Below are positions 6,658 through 13,881 of a stretch of DNA of 24,048 nucleotides, one piece after another. The translations under genes and the position numbers were made by a program. This stretch comes from Castellaniella defragrans_A (GTDB taxonomy: Bacteria > Pseudomonadota > Gammaproteobacteria > Burkholderiales > Burkholderiaceae_B). The stretch is from NCBI RefSeq assembly GCF_040394755.1, contig NZ_JBEBRQ010000046.1. One strand, written 5' to 3'. Below the pieces are notes generated by a model, which saw only the letters and a program-made list of their open reading frames with translations, had not been told where the DNA came from and made no database searches. Position 1 is the stretch's first letter. Each line of letters begins with the position of its first letter.

Positions 6658-9030
6658 CTATGGGTTCGACGAAACGGGTTGCGATGCGGACGCCGGGTCG
6701 CGCGGGCGCACAGTCGGTGTGCGGCTGGTGACGACCTCGCCCGGGATGCCGGCGTCCGGCGGCGGCGCTTTCTGGCGCTTGAGCTTGGCATTTTTCTGGA
6801 TCAGGTGCGGGCAGCGCTTTTCGTTGTTGTAGAGCTGCTGGCAGTTCAGGCACTGGATGCATTCGTTGGCGTTGATGTCGCCTTCCGGATTGATGGCCTG
6901 CACGGGGCAGTCCACGGCGCACAGCTGGCAGGGGTTGCCGCAGGTCTTGTAGCGGCGCAGCCAGTCGAAGATCCTCAGCCGCGCGGGGATCGCCAGGGCG
7001 GCGCCCAGCGGGCACAGGTAGCGGCAGTAGAAACGCTCGATGAACAGTCCCGCCAGCAGCAGCACGACGGCGAAGAGTACGAAGGGCCATTCGCGGACGA
7101 ATTTCAGGATGATCGCGGTCTTGAAGGGCTCGACCTCGGCGAACTTTTCCGCCAGGCCCAGCTGGTACAGCGAGATGCCGAACAGGACCAGGAAAATGAT
7201 GTATTTCAGGCCGGCCAGACGGGTGTTCAAGCCGTGCGGCACCTTGATCTGCGGTACGTGCAGTTTCTTGGCGGCCTGATTGGTGAGCTCTTGCAGGGCG
7301 CCAAAAGGGCACAGCCAGCCGCAGAACGCGCCCCGGTTCCAGAAGATCAGCGACATGGCCGAGGCGATCCACAGGATGAATACGATCGGATCCATCAGGA
7401 AGTATTCCCAGCTGAAGCCCGTGCGCAGCGACGTCGTGAAGGTCAGCACGTTCACGACCGAGAGCTGGGCCTGGGCGTACCAGCCGATCCAGAACAGGGT
7501 GAAAATCAGGAACACCGTGCGGAAGCGGCGGTAGAAGACCTCATGCTTGACGATCTGGTTCTGGAAGAAAAACACCGCGATCAGCGTCAACAGGGCGATC
7601 GAGATAATCACGATCTGCACGGTCTTGGCGAGCCACATCTGTTTCCAGAGAGGGTTGGCGTCCTCGAACTCGTCGCCGAACGCGTCGGCCTGCGCGGCGT
7701 TTGCCTGGGGCTGCGGCGCAGCTGCTGCAATTGCTTCGATCTTAGTGTAATTTTGCGGCAGGGTATAGTTCAAGTTGAAGAAGGTAAAGGCCTTTTCCTT
7801 GACGTTGATGACGCGTTGCACCATCAATTGCAGGCGCCAGGGTTCGACCGGATCGAAGGTGGCGTCATCGGGCACGGTGAACAGCGCGATTTCCCGCAAC
7901 CGGGGTGCGCCGGGAGCCATCAGGTCGGCCAGACGCTGATGGTCCAGGTCCGTGAAGTGGAAGCTGTGTTCCTCCTGGATGACTTCGATGCGGTCGAACA
8001 CGCCGCCGCGCACATAGCCCGAACCCTTGAACGAATAGGTGCCGTTGCCCGCGATCAGGATGGCCTGCTGGCCGGGCTTGAGACGGTTGCGCAGGTAGTT
8101 GTATTCGGTTTCGCCCAGCACGCTGCGGCCGATGCTGGGGACGCTGACCAGAGCGGCGTACAGGTCGATGAAGGTGTCTTCGGGCGCGCCGGGCTCGGGG
8201 CGATCGGTGGCGCCCTTGCGGCCGCTTTCCTCGAAGGCGCGGTTGACGTCGGCCACACTGATGTGCAGGTTGGCGACGGCGCCGGAGGCCAGCAGGGCAT
8301 CCCAGGACAGGATCTCTTTCTTTTCCCCTTCGTTGGCCTCTCCCATGTCGAGCACGCGTTTTTGTGTCGGCGCCGCCTGGGTCTGGACCTGGCCGTCGCG
8401 GCCGATGCCGTGGTGGCGGGACACCGCGAATACCGAGCGCGTCAGGCTGTCGCCGATGACCATCAGGGTGACGGTGGCGCCGCTGATGATGTCCACCGGC
8501 GGTGGGCTGCCCGGTTTCGGGGGCTCTTTGATGTAGTTCTTGCCGACGTAGCCGTTGATGAAGGCCTGGACCTTGGTTTCGGGAATGCCGATCAGCACGA
8601 TGGGCTCGTGGTGTTCGACCAGCCGGGCGCTGACGATCGTACCGTCCGTGGACAGGCCCACGAGCACGTCGATGGGTTTGCCGGAATAGCCCCGGGTATT
8701 GACGGCGTCGGTGGTCAGGTAGGCGTAGCCCACGACCTTGTCGCCCGCATAGGCGCGGGCGACGGCGGGCTTGCCTTCCGGCGGGCCCATGCGATCCGCG
8801 CCCGGGACGATGTCGGCGGGGGAGAAGCGCTCGAGGAAGGCGCCCAGCCGGGGGCCGCCCTCGACCGTGGTGCTGGCCTGGCCGAATTTGTACGCCTGTT
8901 GTGCGCCGGGCGCGGCTTCGTAGTTTGCCCCAACCGAAGGCGCGATCAGACAGGACCACAAGAGCAACAGGGAGGCAACCCAGATCAGGCTGATGGATCG
9001 GGGCTGGCGGGACATGTCGGATCGACGCAT
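6658..9030 (-). CDS. nosR: NosR, membrane flavo-iron-sulfur protein for N2O respiration
   Basis: This 790-residue protein is thought to pass quinol electrons toward NosZ and is needed for nos expression and activity. An N-terminal signal/anchor (about 13-33) leads to a periplasmic FMN-binding domain with SGAT at 183-186, where Thr186 is the expected covalent FMN site made by NosX. About five further membrane segments follow, with two CxxxCP motifs (C570/C574 and C669/C673). Two ferredoxin-type clusters lie at C697/C701/C704/C708 and C724/C727/C730/C740. A proline-rich cytoplasmic tail of about 50 residues closes the protein. The first ATG is at 9030, a second at 9015; neither has a convincing Shine-Dalgarno sequence. 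It is the first gene of the operon. Confidence 0.96.
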   Translation of the reverse strand: MRRSDMSRQPRSISLIWVASLLLLWSCLIAPSVGANYEAAPGAQQAYKFGQASTTVEGGPRLGAFLERFSPADIVPGADRMGPPEGKPAVARAYAGDKVVGYAYLTTDAVNTRGYSGKPIDVLVGLSTDGTIVSARLVEHHEPIVLIGIPETKVQAFINGYVGKNYIKEPPKPGSPPPVDIISGATVTLMVIGDSLTRSVFAVSRHHGIGRDGQVQTQAAPTQKRVLDMGEANEGEKKEILSWDALLASGAVANLHISVADVNRAFEESGRKGATDRPEPGAPEDTFIDLYAALVSVPSIGRSVLGETEYNYLRNRLKPGQQAILIAGNGTYSFKGSGYVRGGVFDRIEVIQEEHSFHFTDLDHQRLADLMAPGAPRLREIALFTVPDDATFDPVEPWRLQLMVQRVINVKEKAFTFFNLNYTLPQNYTKIEAIAAAAPQPQANAAQADAFGDEFEDANPLWKQMWLAKTVQIVIISIALLTLIAVFFFQNQIVKHEVFYRRFRTVFLIFTLFWIGWYAQAQLSVVNVLTFTTSLRTGFSWEYFLMDPIVFILWIASAMSLIFWNRGAFCGWLCPFGALQELTNQAAKKLHVPQIKVPHGLNTRLAGLKYIIFLVLFGISLYQLGLAEKFAEVEPFKTAIILKFVREWPFVLFAVVLLLAGLFIERFYCRYLCPLGAALAIPARLRIFDWLRRYKTCGNPCQLCAVDCPVQAINPEGDINANECIQCLNCQQLYNNEKRCPHLIQKNAKLKRQKAPPPDAGIPGEVVTSRTPTVRPRDPASASQPVSSNP

Positions 9031-9056
9031 GGAAGATGGAACCAGGAACTGGAAAA

Positions 9057-9105
9057 CATCATCATCCTAACGGCTCGGGTTAACCCTAGCCTTGCGTCGG
9101 ATCAA
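9057..9105 (-). promoter_or_regulatory. FNR/DNR-type promoter of the nos operon
   Basis: On the minus strand TTGAT-CCGA-CGCAA (9092-9105) matches 8 of 10 defined positions of the FNR/DNR consensus TTGAT-N4-ATCAA. A -10 box TAGGAT lies at 9064-9069. If the site is centred at -41.5, the usual class II position, transcription starts at 9057 and the -10 box falls exactly at -12 to -7. No -35 box is seen, as expected for an activated promoter. The leader would be 26 nt. Control by oxygen and NO/nitrite through a Crp/FNR regulator is inferred. Confidence 0.7.
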
Positions 9106-9178
9106 GAAAGGTATGAAAGAAAAGGTTGAAAGTCTATTACCAGAAGTTAGATCATCGCCAAAGTGGGCGTGCTGCGGC

Positions 9179-9805
9179 TCAGGCGCGTTTCCTGGGCGCC
9201 CTGCTGACGGCGGGGTGGCCTTGCACGAAAAAGCGCAGGGGTCTGGCAGCCCATTCGCCGGCATAGTCCACCCCGATGCGCGGGCTGGCGGTGATGTCGG
9301 CGGGCCTGGGGGCATCGTCCTGGGCGAGCCACAACGTGCCGCCGCACAGATCGATGCCGTAATGATCGCGGGTGATGCCCATGGCCCGGCACAGGCGGCC
9401 GGGGCCGCTGGTGGAGACGTCCAGCCCCTGGACCGGCGCCAGGGCGCGCAGCAGAACGGCCGTGCCGCTGCCTTCCGGGCCGGTCACGACGTTCATGCAG
9501 TGGTGCATGCCGTAGATCAGATAGACATAGGCGTGTCCCGGGGGGCCGAACATGGCTTGCGTGCGTGCCGTGCGTCCGCGCGCGGTGTGCGCCGCCAGGT
9601 CGCCGGGTCCCAGATAGGCTTCCACTTCGACGATGCGGCCGATCCGCAGGCCGGTCGGCGTGTCGTGCACCAGCAGGCGGCCCAGCAGGTCGTGGGCCAC
9701 GGTGACGACGGGGCGGTCGTAAAAGCTGCGCTCCAGCCGCTGACAGTCCCCCCGGATCGGGTCGGCCGGAGTGAGCAGTCTGGACAGCGAGGCGGAAACG
9801 GCCAT
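9179..9805 (-). CDS. mpg: 3-methyladenine (alkyladenine) DNA glycosylase, Mpg/AAG family
   Basis: This 208-residue enzyme of the AAG/Mpg fold excises alkylated purines such as 3-methyladenine and deaminated hypoxanthine, starting base excision repair. The active-site block RIVEVEAYLGPGDLAAH is clear: E62 corresponds to the catalytic Glu of human AAG, with Y64 and H73 as active-site partners. YLIYGMHHCMNVV (95-107) and PGRLCRAMGI are further family signatures. The start at 9805 lies 7 bases after the DUF423 stop, so the two genes are probably co-transcribed. The nos promoter lies downstream of its stop. Confidence 0.93.
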   Translation of the reverse strand: MAVSASLSRLLTPADPIRGDCQRLERSFYDRPVVTVAHDLLGRLLVHDTPTGLRIGRIVEVEAYLGPGDLAAHTARGRTARTQAMFGPPGHAYVYLIYGMHHCMNVVTGPEGSGTAVLLRALAPVQGLDVSTSGPGRLCRAMGITRDHYGIDLCGGTLWLAQDDAPRPADITASPRIGVDYAGEWAARPLRFFVQGHPAVSRAPRKRA

Positions 9806-9812
9806 TTCTGTT

Positions 9813-10193
9813 TCAGGACCCCGCGCTGCGCCAGGCCGCCCAGGCGAGCGTCAGCCAGGACAGAATCATGAGCAGCCCGCCGATCGGCGTGATGGCGCCC
9901 AGGGCGCGCAAGCCCGTCAGCACCATCGCATAGAGGCTGCCGCTGAAGACGAGGAGTCCGGCCAGCATCAGGCTGCCCGCCCAGGCGGCGGGTGCCGGGG
10001 CCAGGCGCGGCCAGAGGGATGCGACCAGCAGCAGGCCGGCGCCGTGGATCAACTGGTAATGGGCCGCCGTGCGCCAGACCTCCAGCAGATCGGGCGCGAC
10101 CAGCCGCTTGAGTCCATGCGCCCCGAAGGCGCCGGCTGCCACGCCCAGCGCCAGGATCAGGGCGCCGCATAGGATCAGGAAACGAGGGGTCAC
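9813..10193 (-). CDS. DUF423 family small membrane protein (YgdD-like)
   Basis: This 126-residue protein has four predicted membrane helices and the family hallmark GAFGAHGLK near the N-terminus, followed by a histidine-containing WRTAAHYQLIHG segment. Its function is unknown across the family. I chose the GTG start at 10193 because GGAGG (10200-10204) lies exactly 6 bases upstream and the first helix then begins immediately. An ATG at 10223 would add ten charged residues and lacks a ribosome binding site. It is probably the first gene of a two-gene unit with mpg. Confidence 0.85.
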   Translation of the reverse strand: MTPRFLILCGALILALGVAAGAFGAHGLKRLVAPDLLEVWRTAAHYQLIHGAGLLLVASLWPRLAPAPAAWAGSLMLAGLLVFSGSLYAMVLTGLRALGAITPIGGLLMILSWLTLAWAAWRSAGS

Positions 10194-10199
10194 GTCGAG

Positions 10200-10251
10200 C
10201 CTCCGGATGTAAAGACGAATCAATTGTATCCGCGGATGGCAGGGGTGTCTG
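10200..10251 (-). promoter_or_regulatory. candidate promoter and ribosome binding site for DUF423-mpg
   Basis: The minus strand shows -35 CAGACA (10246-10251), a 17-bp spacer and -10 TACAAT (10223-10228), predicting a start near 10216. GGAGG (10200-10204) follows and sets the GTG start. The -10 and RBS are good; the -35 matches four of six bases. I saw no Ada-box-like sequence in this divergent gap. Confidence 0.5.
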
Positions 10252-10315
10252 TTGCCTGTTGGCCGGGAATCGCGGGTAGACTGGGGGCTCCAGGGGCATG
10301 GCGGGAGACTATCGG

Positions 10316-11965
10316 ATGCACCACGAAGACATGATGCGATCGGCGCCGGAAGCCGACAATCAGGTTCCCGATTTGCGGGACTATAACTTGTACCTGAGCG
10401 ATGCCGCCCTGCGCGACGGGGTCCGGCGCGAAGGGGCGCCGGCCGATGAGCCCGGACTCGAGGCCTATGGTGCGCAACTGGGCCGTGGCGAGATGTTCGC
10501 GCTCGCGCACGAGGTCAATCGCCACGGGCCGGAATTGCGGGCCTACGATCGCCGGGGCGCGCGCATCGACCAGGTCGAATTCCACCCGGGCTGGGCGGAT
10601 TTCATGGGCATGGCATTTGCTCAGGGCATGCACAGCAGCGCCTGGTCGCAGCCCGGTCCCGGGGCGAACGTGGCCCGCGCGGCGCGCTATCTGATGCACG
10701 GCCAGGTCGAGGCCGGGTCCCTGTGTCCGACCACCATGACCTCGGCGGCGATTCCCCTGCTGGCCCGCGAGCCGTGGTTCGAGACGCTGGCGCCCTTGTT
10801 GTACGCGCGCCGTTTCGATGGCCGCGACCGCCCGCTGGCGGACAAGGCGTCCATGATGGTCGGGATGGGCCTGACCGAGCGGCAGGGCGGCTCGGACCTG
10901 CGCGGCAGCACCAGCCAGTCCTCGGCGGCGTCCGAGGGGGAGGGCTGGTATCGCCTGAGCGGGCACAAGTGGTTCTTTTCCTCGCCCATGTCCGATGCGC
11001 ATCTGGTGCTGGCCCGCGACGAGGAGGGCTTCGGCTGCTTCTATGTGCCCCGCTGGCTCGAGGATGGCCGGCGCAACGGTGTGCGCATCCAGCGGCTCAA
11101 GGACAAGCTCGGCAATCGCTCCAACGCCAGCGCCGAGGTCGAGTTCGAGGACGCCTTGGGCCGCCGGGTGGGGCCGGCCGGGCGCGGCATCCGGACGCTC
11201 GTCGAGATGGCGTCCTACACGCGGCTGGATTGCGTCCTGGGCAGCGCCGCCCTGTTGCGCCAGGCGCTGGTCCAGGCCATCCACCATGCCCGCCATCGCA
11301 GCGCCTTCGGGCGGGCGCTGGTCATGCAGCCCCTCATGCGCCAGGTCCTGGCGGATCTGGCCCTCGAATCCGAGGCGGCCACGGTACTGGCCCTGCGCCT
11401 TGCGCGGGCCTTCGATGCGCCGCAGGACGAGGCCGAGCAGGCCTTGCGCCGGGTCCTGACGCCGGCCGCGAAATTCTGGGTCTGCAAGCGCACCGTCGAG
11501 GCGGCGGGCGAGTGCATGGAGGTCTGGGGCGGCAACGGCTATGTCGAGGACGGCCCCATGGCCCGGCTGTATCGTGAGGCGCCGGTGAATTCGATCTGGG
11601 AGGGCTCCGGCAATGTGATGTGCCTGGACGTGTTGCGCGCGGTCCGCCAGGCGCCGGCGGCGATCGGCCAGGCGGTCGCCGGCCTCGCGGCCGCGCACCC
11701 GGGCGAGGCCGCGGTCCAGGCTTGCGCCCGGCGCTTGCTGGATGCCTGGCGCCGTCCCGAGGACGAACAGCAGACGCTGGCTCGTTATACTGCGCAGGAT
11801 CTGGTCCTGCTGGTGCAGGCCGACTTGCTGCTGCGCCACGCGCCGGACTGGTTGGCGCGCGCTTTCATCGACAGCCGCCTGGCGGGTCAGGGCGGGCGGG
11901 TTTATGGCGCGCATGCGGTAGCGCTGGCCTCCGATGCCTTGCTGCAGCGGGCCTGGCCGGATTGA
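10316..11965 (+). CDS. aidB: AidB-like acyl-CoA dehydrogenase family flavoprotein
   Basis: This 549-residue protein closely follows E. coli AidB (about 541 residues), a DNA-binding FAD protein of the alkylation (Ada) response related to isovaleryl-CoA dehydrogenase. Conserved blocks include NLYLSD near 24-29, VEAGSLCPTTMT (131-142), GMGLTERQGGSD (183-194), GHKWFFSSPMSDAHLVLA (216-233), LKDKLGNRSNAS (261-272) and NSIWEGSGNVMCLDVLR (425-441). E. coli AidB carries its DNA-binding region at the C-terminus, and this protein has a comparable extension. The start at 10316 has GGGAG 8 bases upstream; an ATG at 10298 is an alternative. It diverges from the mpg unit, which supports a DNA-protection role over fatty acid oxidation. 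Confidence 0.9.
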   Translation: MHHEDMMRSAPEADNQVPDLRDYNLYLSDAALRDGVRREGAPADEPGLEAYGAQLGRGEMFALAHEVNRHGPELRAYDRRGARIDQVEFHPGWADFMGMAFAQGMHSSAWSQPGPGANVARAARYLMHGQVEAGSLCPTTMTSAAIPLLAREPWFETLAPLLYARRFDGRDRPLADKASMMVGMGLTERQGGSDLRGSTSQSSAASEGEGWYRLSGHKWFFSSPMSDAHLVLARDEEGFGCFYVPRWLEDGRRNGVRIQRLKDKLGNRSNASAEVEFEDALGRRVGPAGRGIRTLVEMASYTRLDCVLGSAALLRQALVQAIHHARHRSAFGRALVMQPLMRQVLADLALESEAATVLALRLARAFDAPQDEAEQALRRVLTPAAKFWVCKRTVEAAGECMEVWGGNGYVEDGPMARLYREAPVNSIWEGSGNVMCLDVLRAVRQAPAAIGQAVAGLAAAHPGEAAVQACARRLLDAWRRPEDEQQTLARYTAQDLVLLVQADLLLRHAPDWLARAFIDSRLAGQGGRVYGAHAVALASDALLQRAWPD

Positions 11966-11993
11966 CCAACATGGAACGATTGCAGGGATGAGG

Positions 11994-12596
11994 ATGGATA
12001 GAGGCGCCATGGCGCGGCGGCAGATCCGCCGTTGGCTTGCGCGGGGTCTGCTGGCGGCGGGCCTGGGGACGATGGTCTTTGGGCTGGGCGTCGAGGGCGC
12101 GCTATCCGCGGACACCTATGCGCTGACCGGGCGCGTGGTCGGCGTGAGCGACGGCGACACTCTGACCCTGCTCGTGGGCCGTGAACGCGAGCGCATCCGG
12201 CTGGCCAGCATCGATGCGCCAGAGACAGCGCACGGGCGCAACCGCCCGGGACAGCCCTTCGGCCAGGCGGCCCGCAAGGCGCTTGCCGAACGCGTCGCCG
12301 GCGGCACGTATACGTTCACCTGCTACGAGCGCGACCGTTATCAGCGGCACATTTGTGATTTGCCGCTGGGCGATGGCGAAACCGTCAGCCGGCAGATGGT
12401 CGCCAGCGGCATGGCCTGGGCCAATCAGCAGGGCGGCGGGAAATACATGCGCGATCCCGCCCTGCCGGGGCTGCAGGACCATGCCCGCGCCCGGCGCCTG
12501 GGTCTGTGGGCGCAACCGGGCGCGGTTGCGCCCTGGGAATGGCGCTGGCGCTGTTGGGAGGCTCTTGAATCCGGTCGCGCCACCCCCATTTGCTGA
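11994..12596 (+). CDS. secreted staphylococcal-nuclease-like (thermonuclease family) protein
   Basis: This protein of about 200 residues has an N-terminal signal or anchor (basic residues, then a hydrophobic run ending ALSA) followed by an SNase/TNase-like OB fold. VVGVSDGDTLTLL carries the calcium-site aspartates and IRLASIDAPET carries the first catalytic Arg. The later GETVSRQMVASGMAW and RLGLWA segments match the family. It likely acts outside the cytoplasm on nucleic acid. The start is uncertain: AGGG lies 7 bases before the ATG at 11994, but ATGs at 11988 and 12009 are possible. It begins about 28 bases after aidB and ends 2 bases before the next gene, suggesting one transcript. Confidence 0.8.
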   Translation: MDRGAMARRQIRRWLARGLLAAGLGTMVFGLGVEGALSADTYALTGRVVGVSDGDTLTLLVGRERERIRLASIDAPETAHGRNRPGQPFGQAARKALAERVAGGTYTFTCYERDRYQRHICDLPLGDGETVSRQMVASGMAWANQQGGGKYMRDPALPGLQDHARARRLGLWAQPGAVAPWEWRWRCWEALESGRATPIC

Positions 12597-12598
12597 TC

Positions 12599-13087
12599 AT
12601 GGCACTCAAAGTATTCGACCTCTCGTGCGAGCACGATCATCTCTTTGAAGGCTGGTTCGCCTCGCTGGAAAGCTATGAGGACCAGGCTTCCAGGGGGTTG
12701 GTCCGCTGTCCCGTCTGCCAGAGCGCGCAGATTACCCGCCGTGTCTCGGCGCCGCACCTGAACGTCAGCCACCTGAGGGTTCAGCGCGAGGAGGCGCCGC
12801 CGACGGTCGCCGGTCCCACGGCGGGCCGGGCGGCGGTCATGGCGCCCTCGGGCGGGCAGCTCGTCCAGTTGCAGGCTGAGGTCTTGCGCCACATCCGCCA
12901 GATCGTCAGCCAGTCCGATAATGTCGGGGTGCGTTTCGCCGACGAGGCGCGGCGCATGCACGAGGGCGAGATCGAACACCGCGCGATCCGCGGCACGGCT
13001 ACCGCCGAGGAATGTCAGGCCTTGCTCGAGGATGGGATTTCGATCATGCCCATTCCAGACATTCTCGATGATGATCGTTTGCAGTGA
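12599..13087 (+). CDS. DUF1178 family protein
   Basis: This 162-residue protein is of unknown function, from a family common in alpha- and betaproteobacteria. The N-terminus MALKVFDLSCEHDHLFEGWF and a nearby CPVC pair suggest a small metal-binding ribbon (one Cys around residue 10 and the CxxC near 39-42). A Pro/Ala-rich linker and a helical C-terminal half follow (QAEVLRHIRQIV and EARRMHEGEIEHRAIRG, characteristic of the family). The ATG lies 2 bases after the nuclease stop without its own clear Shine-Dalgarno, so translation probably depends on the upstream gene. A terminator lies about 120 bases downstream. Confidence 0.85.
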   Translation: MALKVFDLSCEHDHLFEGWFASLESYEDQASRGLVRCPVCQSAQITRRVSAPHLNVSHLRVQREEAPPTVAGPTAGRAAVMAPSGGQLVQLQAEVLRHIRQIVSQSDNVGVRFADEARRMHEGEIEHRAIRGTATAEECQALLEDGISIMPIPDILDDDRLQ

Positions 13088-13204
13088 GGGGTGTGGCGGC
13101 TTTGCGGTTCGTTGTTTTTTTTGTGGGCGCCGGCCGCCTACGAAAGTGGGAGGGCAGTCGGTCGATCAGCGCATCCAGACGCTTGCCGGACCGGCGGCCC
13201 GTCA

Positions 13205-13236
13205 GAAAAAAAGCCAGGCATTGCCTGGCTTTTTTC
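13205..13236. terminator. bidirectional intrinsic terminator between DUF1178 and efp
   Basis: An A-run (13205-13211) leads into the stem AGCCAGGC/GCCTGGCT (13212-13219 with 13223-13230, three-base loop), followed by a T-run (13230-13235). The element is symmetric, so it can end both the plus-strand aidB-nuclease-DUF1178 transcript and the minus-strand efp transcript. Confidence 0.9.
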
Positions 13237-13253
13237 ATTCCAAAGCGGCGGAT

Positions 13254-13811
13254 TTACATCACGCGGCTGCGGTACTCGTTGGTGCGCGTGTCGATTTCGA
13301 CCTTGTCGCCGATGTTGCAGAACAGCGGGACGGCGATTTCGTAGCCGGTGTTGATCTTGGCGGGTTTGAGGACCTTGCCCGAGGTGTCGCCCTTGACGGC
13401 GGGCTCGGTGTACGTGATCTCGCGCACGATGATGGTGGGCAGCTCGACCGAGATGGCGCGGCCCTCGTACAGGACGACCTGGACGGTCATGCCTTCCTCG
13501 AGGTAGTTCAGGGCGTCGCCCATGCTGTCGGCCTCGACCTCGTGCTGGTTGTATTCCTCGTCCATGAACACGTACATCGGATCGGCGAAATAGGAATACG
13601 TGCATTCCTTGTTTTCGAGGACGACCTGTTCGAATTTTTCGTCGGCCTTGTAGACGGACTCGCTGGCGCTGCCGGTCAGCAGGTTCTTGAACTTGAGTTT
13701 GACGACGGCGGCGTTGCGGCCCGACTTGTTGTATTCGGTCTTTTGGACGACCAGCGGGTCGTTGCCGACCATGACGACATTGCCCACGCGCAATTCTTGT
13801 GCGGTTTTCAT
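13254..13811 (-). CDS. efp: translation elongation factor P, Arg32 type
   Basis: This 185-residue EF-P enters the ribosomal E site and relieves stalling at consecutive prolines. The loop reads NKSGRNAAVV with Arg at position 32, the residue that EarP rhamnosylates in Pseudomonas, Neisseria and Bordetella. There is no Lys34 of the EpmA type. The three-domain layout (KOW-like 1-65, then two OB domains) and the terminal DTRTNEYRSRV are typical. The ATG at 13811 gives the normal MKTAQE start; the nearest GGAG is 11 bases upstream and lies in a hairpin. earP, which encodes the modifying enzyme, is directly upstream on the same strand. Confidence 0.97.
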   Translation of the reverse strand: MKTAQELRVGNVVMVGNDPLVVQKTEYNKSGRNAAVVKLKFKNLLTGSASESVYKADEKFEQVVLENKECTYSYFADPMYVFMDEEYNQHEVEADSMGDALNYLEEGMTVQVVLYEGRAISVELPTIIVREITYTEPAVKGDTSGKVLKPAKINTGYEIAVPLFCNIGDKVEIDTRTNEYRSRVM

Positions 13812-13821
13812 AAGGGGGATG

Positions 13822-13854
13822 GCTCCGGGGTGATCTGCCCCGCGGGTCCGGAGC
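13822..13854 (-). promoter_or_regulatory. hairpin in the efp leader covering the ribosome binding site
   Basis: In the 70-base gap between earP and efp, GCTCCGG and CCGGAGC (13822-13828 and 13848-13854) form a seven-base-pair stem. Inside it, GGGG and CCCC can also pair. On the minus strand the 3' arm contains GGAG, the only Shine-Dalgarno-like sequence before the efp ATG. Folding would hide it. Regulation is inferred only from pairing. Confidence 0.4.
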
Positions 13855-13881
13855 AAAGCTAGGAAATGATAACTCTATATT

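Noticed and set aside
4666..9129. A 4.4-kb open frame on the plus strand antisense to nosZ and nosR, 1487 codons
   Set aside because: It mirrors the codon pattern of two certain genes on the opposite strand in a GC-rich genome; its sequence is low-complexity (V, G, H, D-rich) and resembles no family.
9150..9178. Hairpin CGCC/GGCG after mpg as a terminator
   Set aside because: Only four base pairs and no T-run; transcription from mpg into nosR cannot be excluded or shown.
10194..10315. Ada box or other alkylation-response operator in the mpg-aidB gap
   Set aside because: No sequence close to the E. coli Ada-binding element was found; only a candidate promoter for the DUF423 side is supported.
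10220..12115. A 631-codon minus-strand open frame opposite aidB
   Set aside because: Shadow frame; the AidB match on the plus strand is strong over its full length.
13088..13204. A small gene after DUF1178 (open frames starting near 13084)
   Set aside because: No ribosome binding site, no recognisable protein, and the frames run through the terminator into efp on the other strand.
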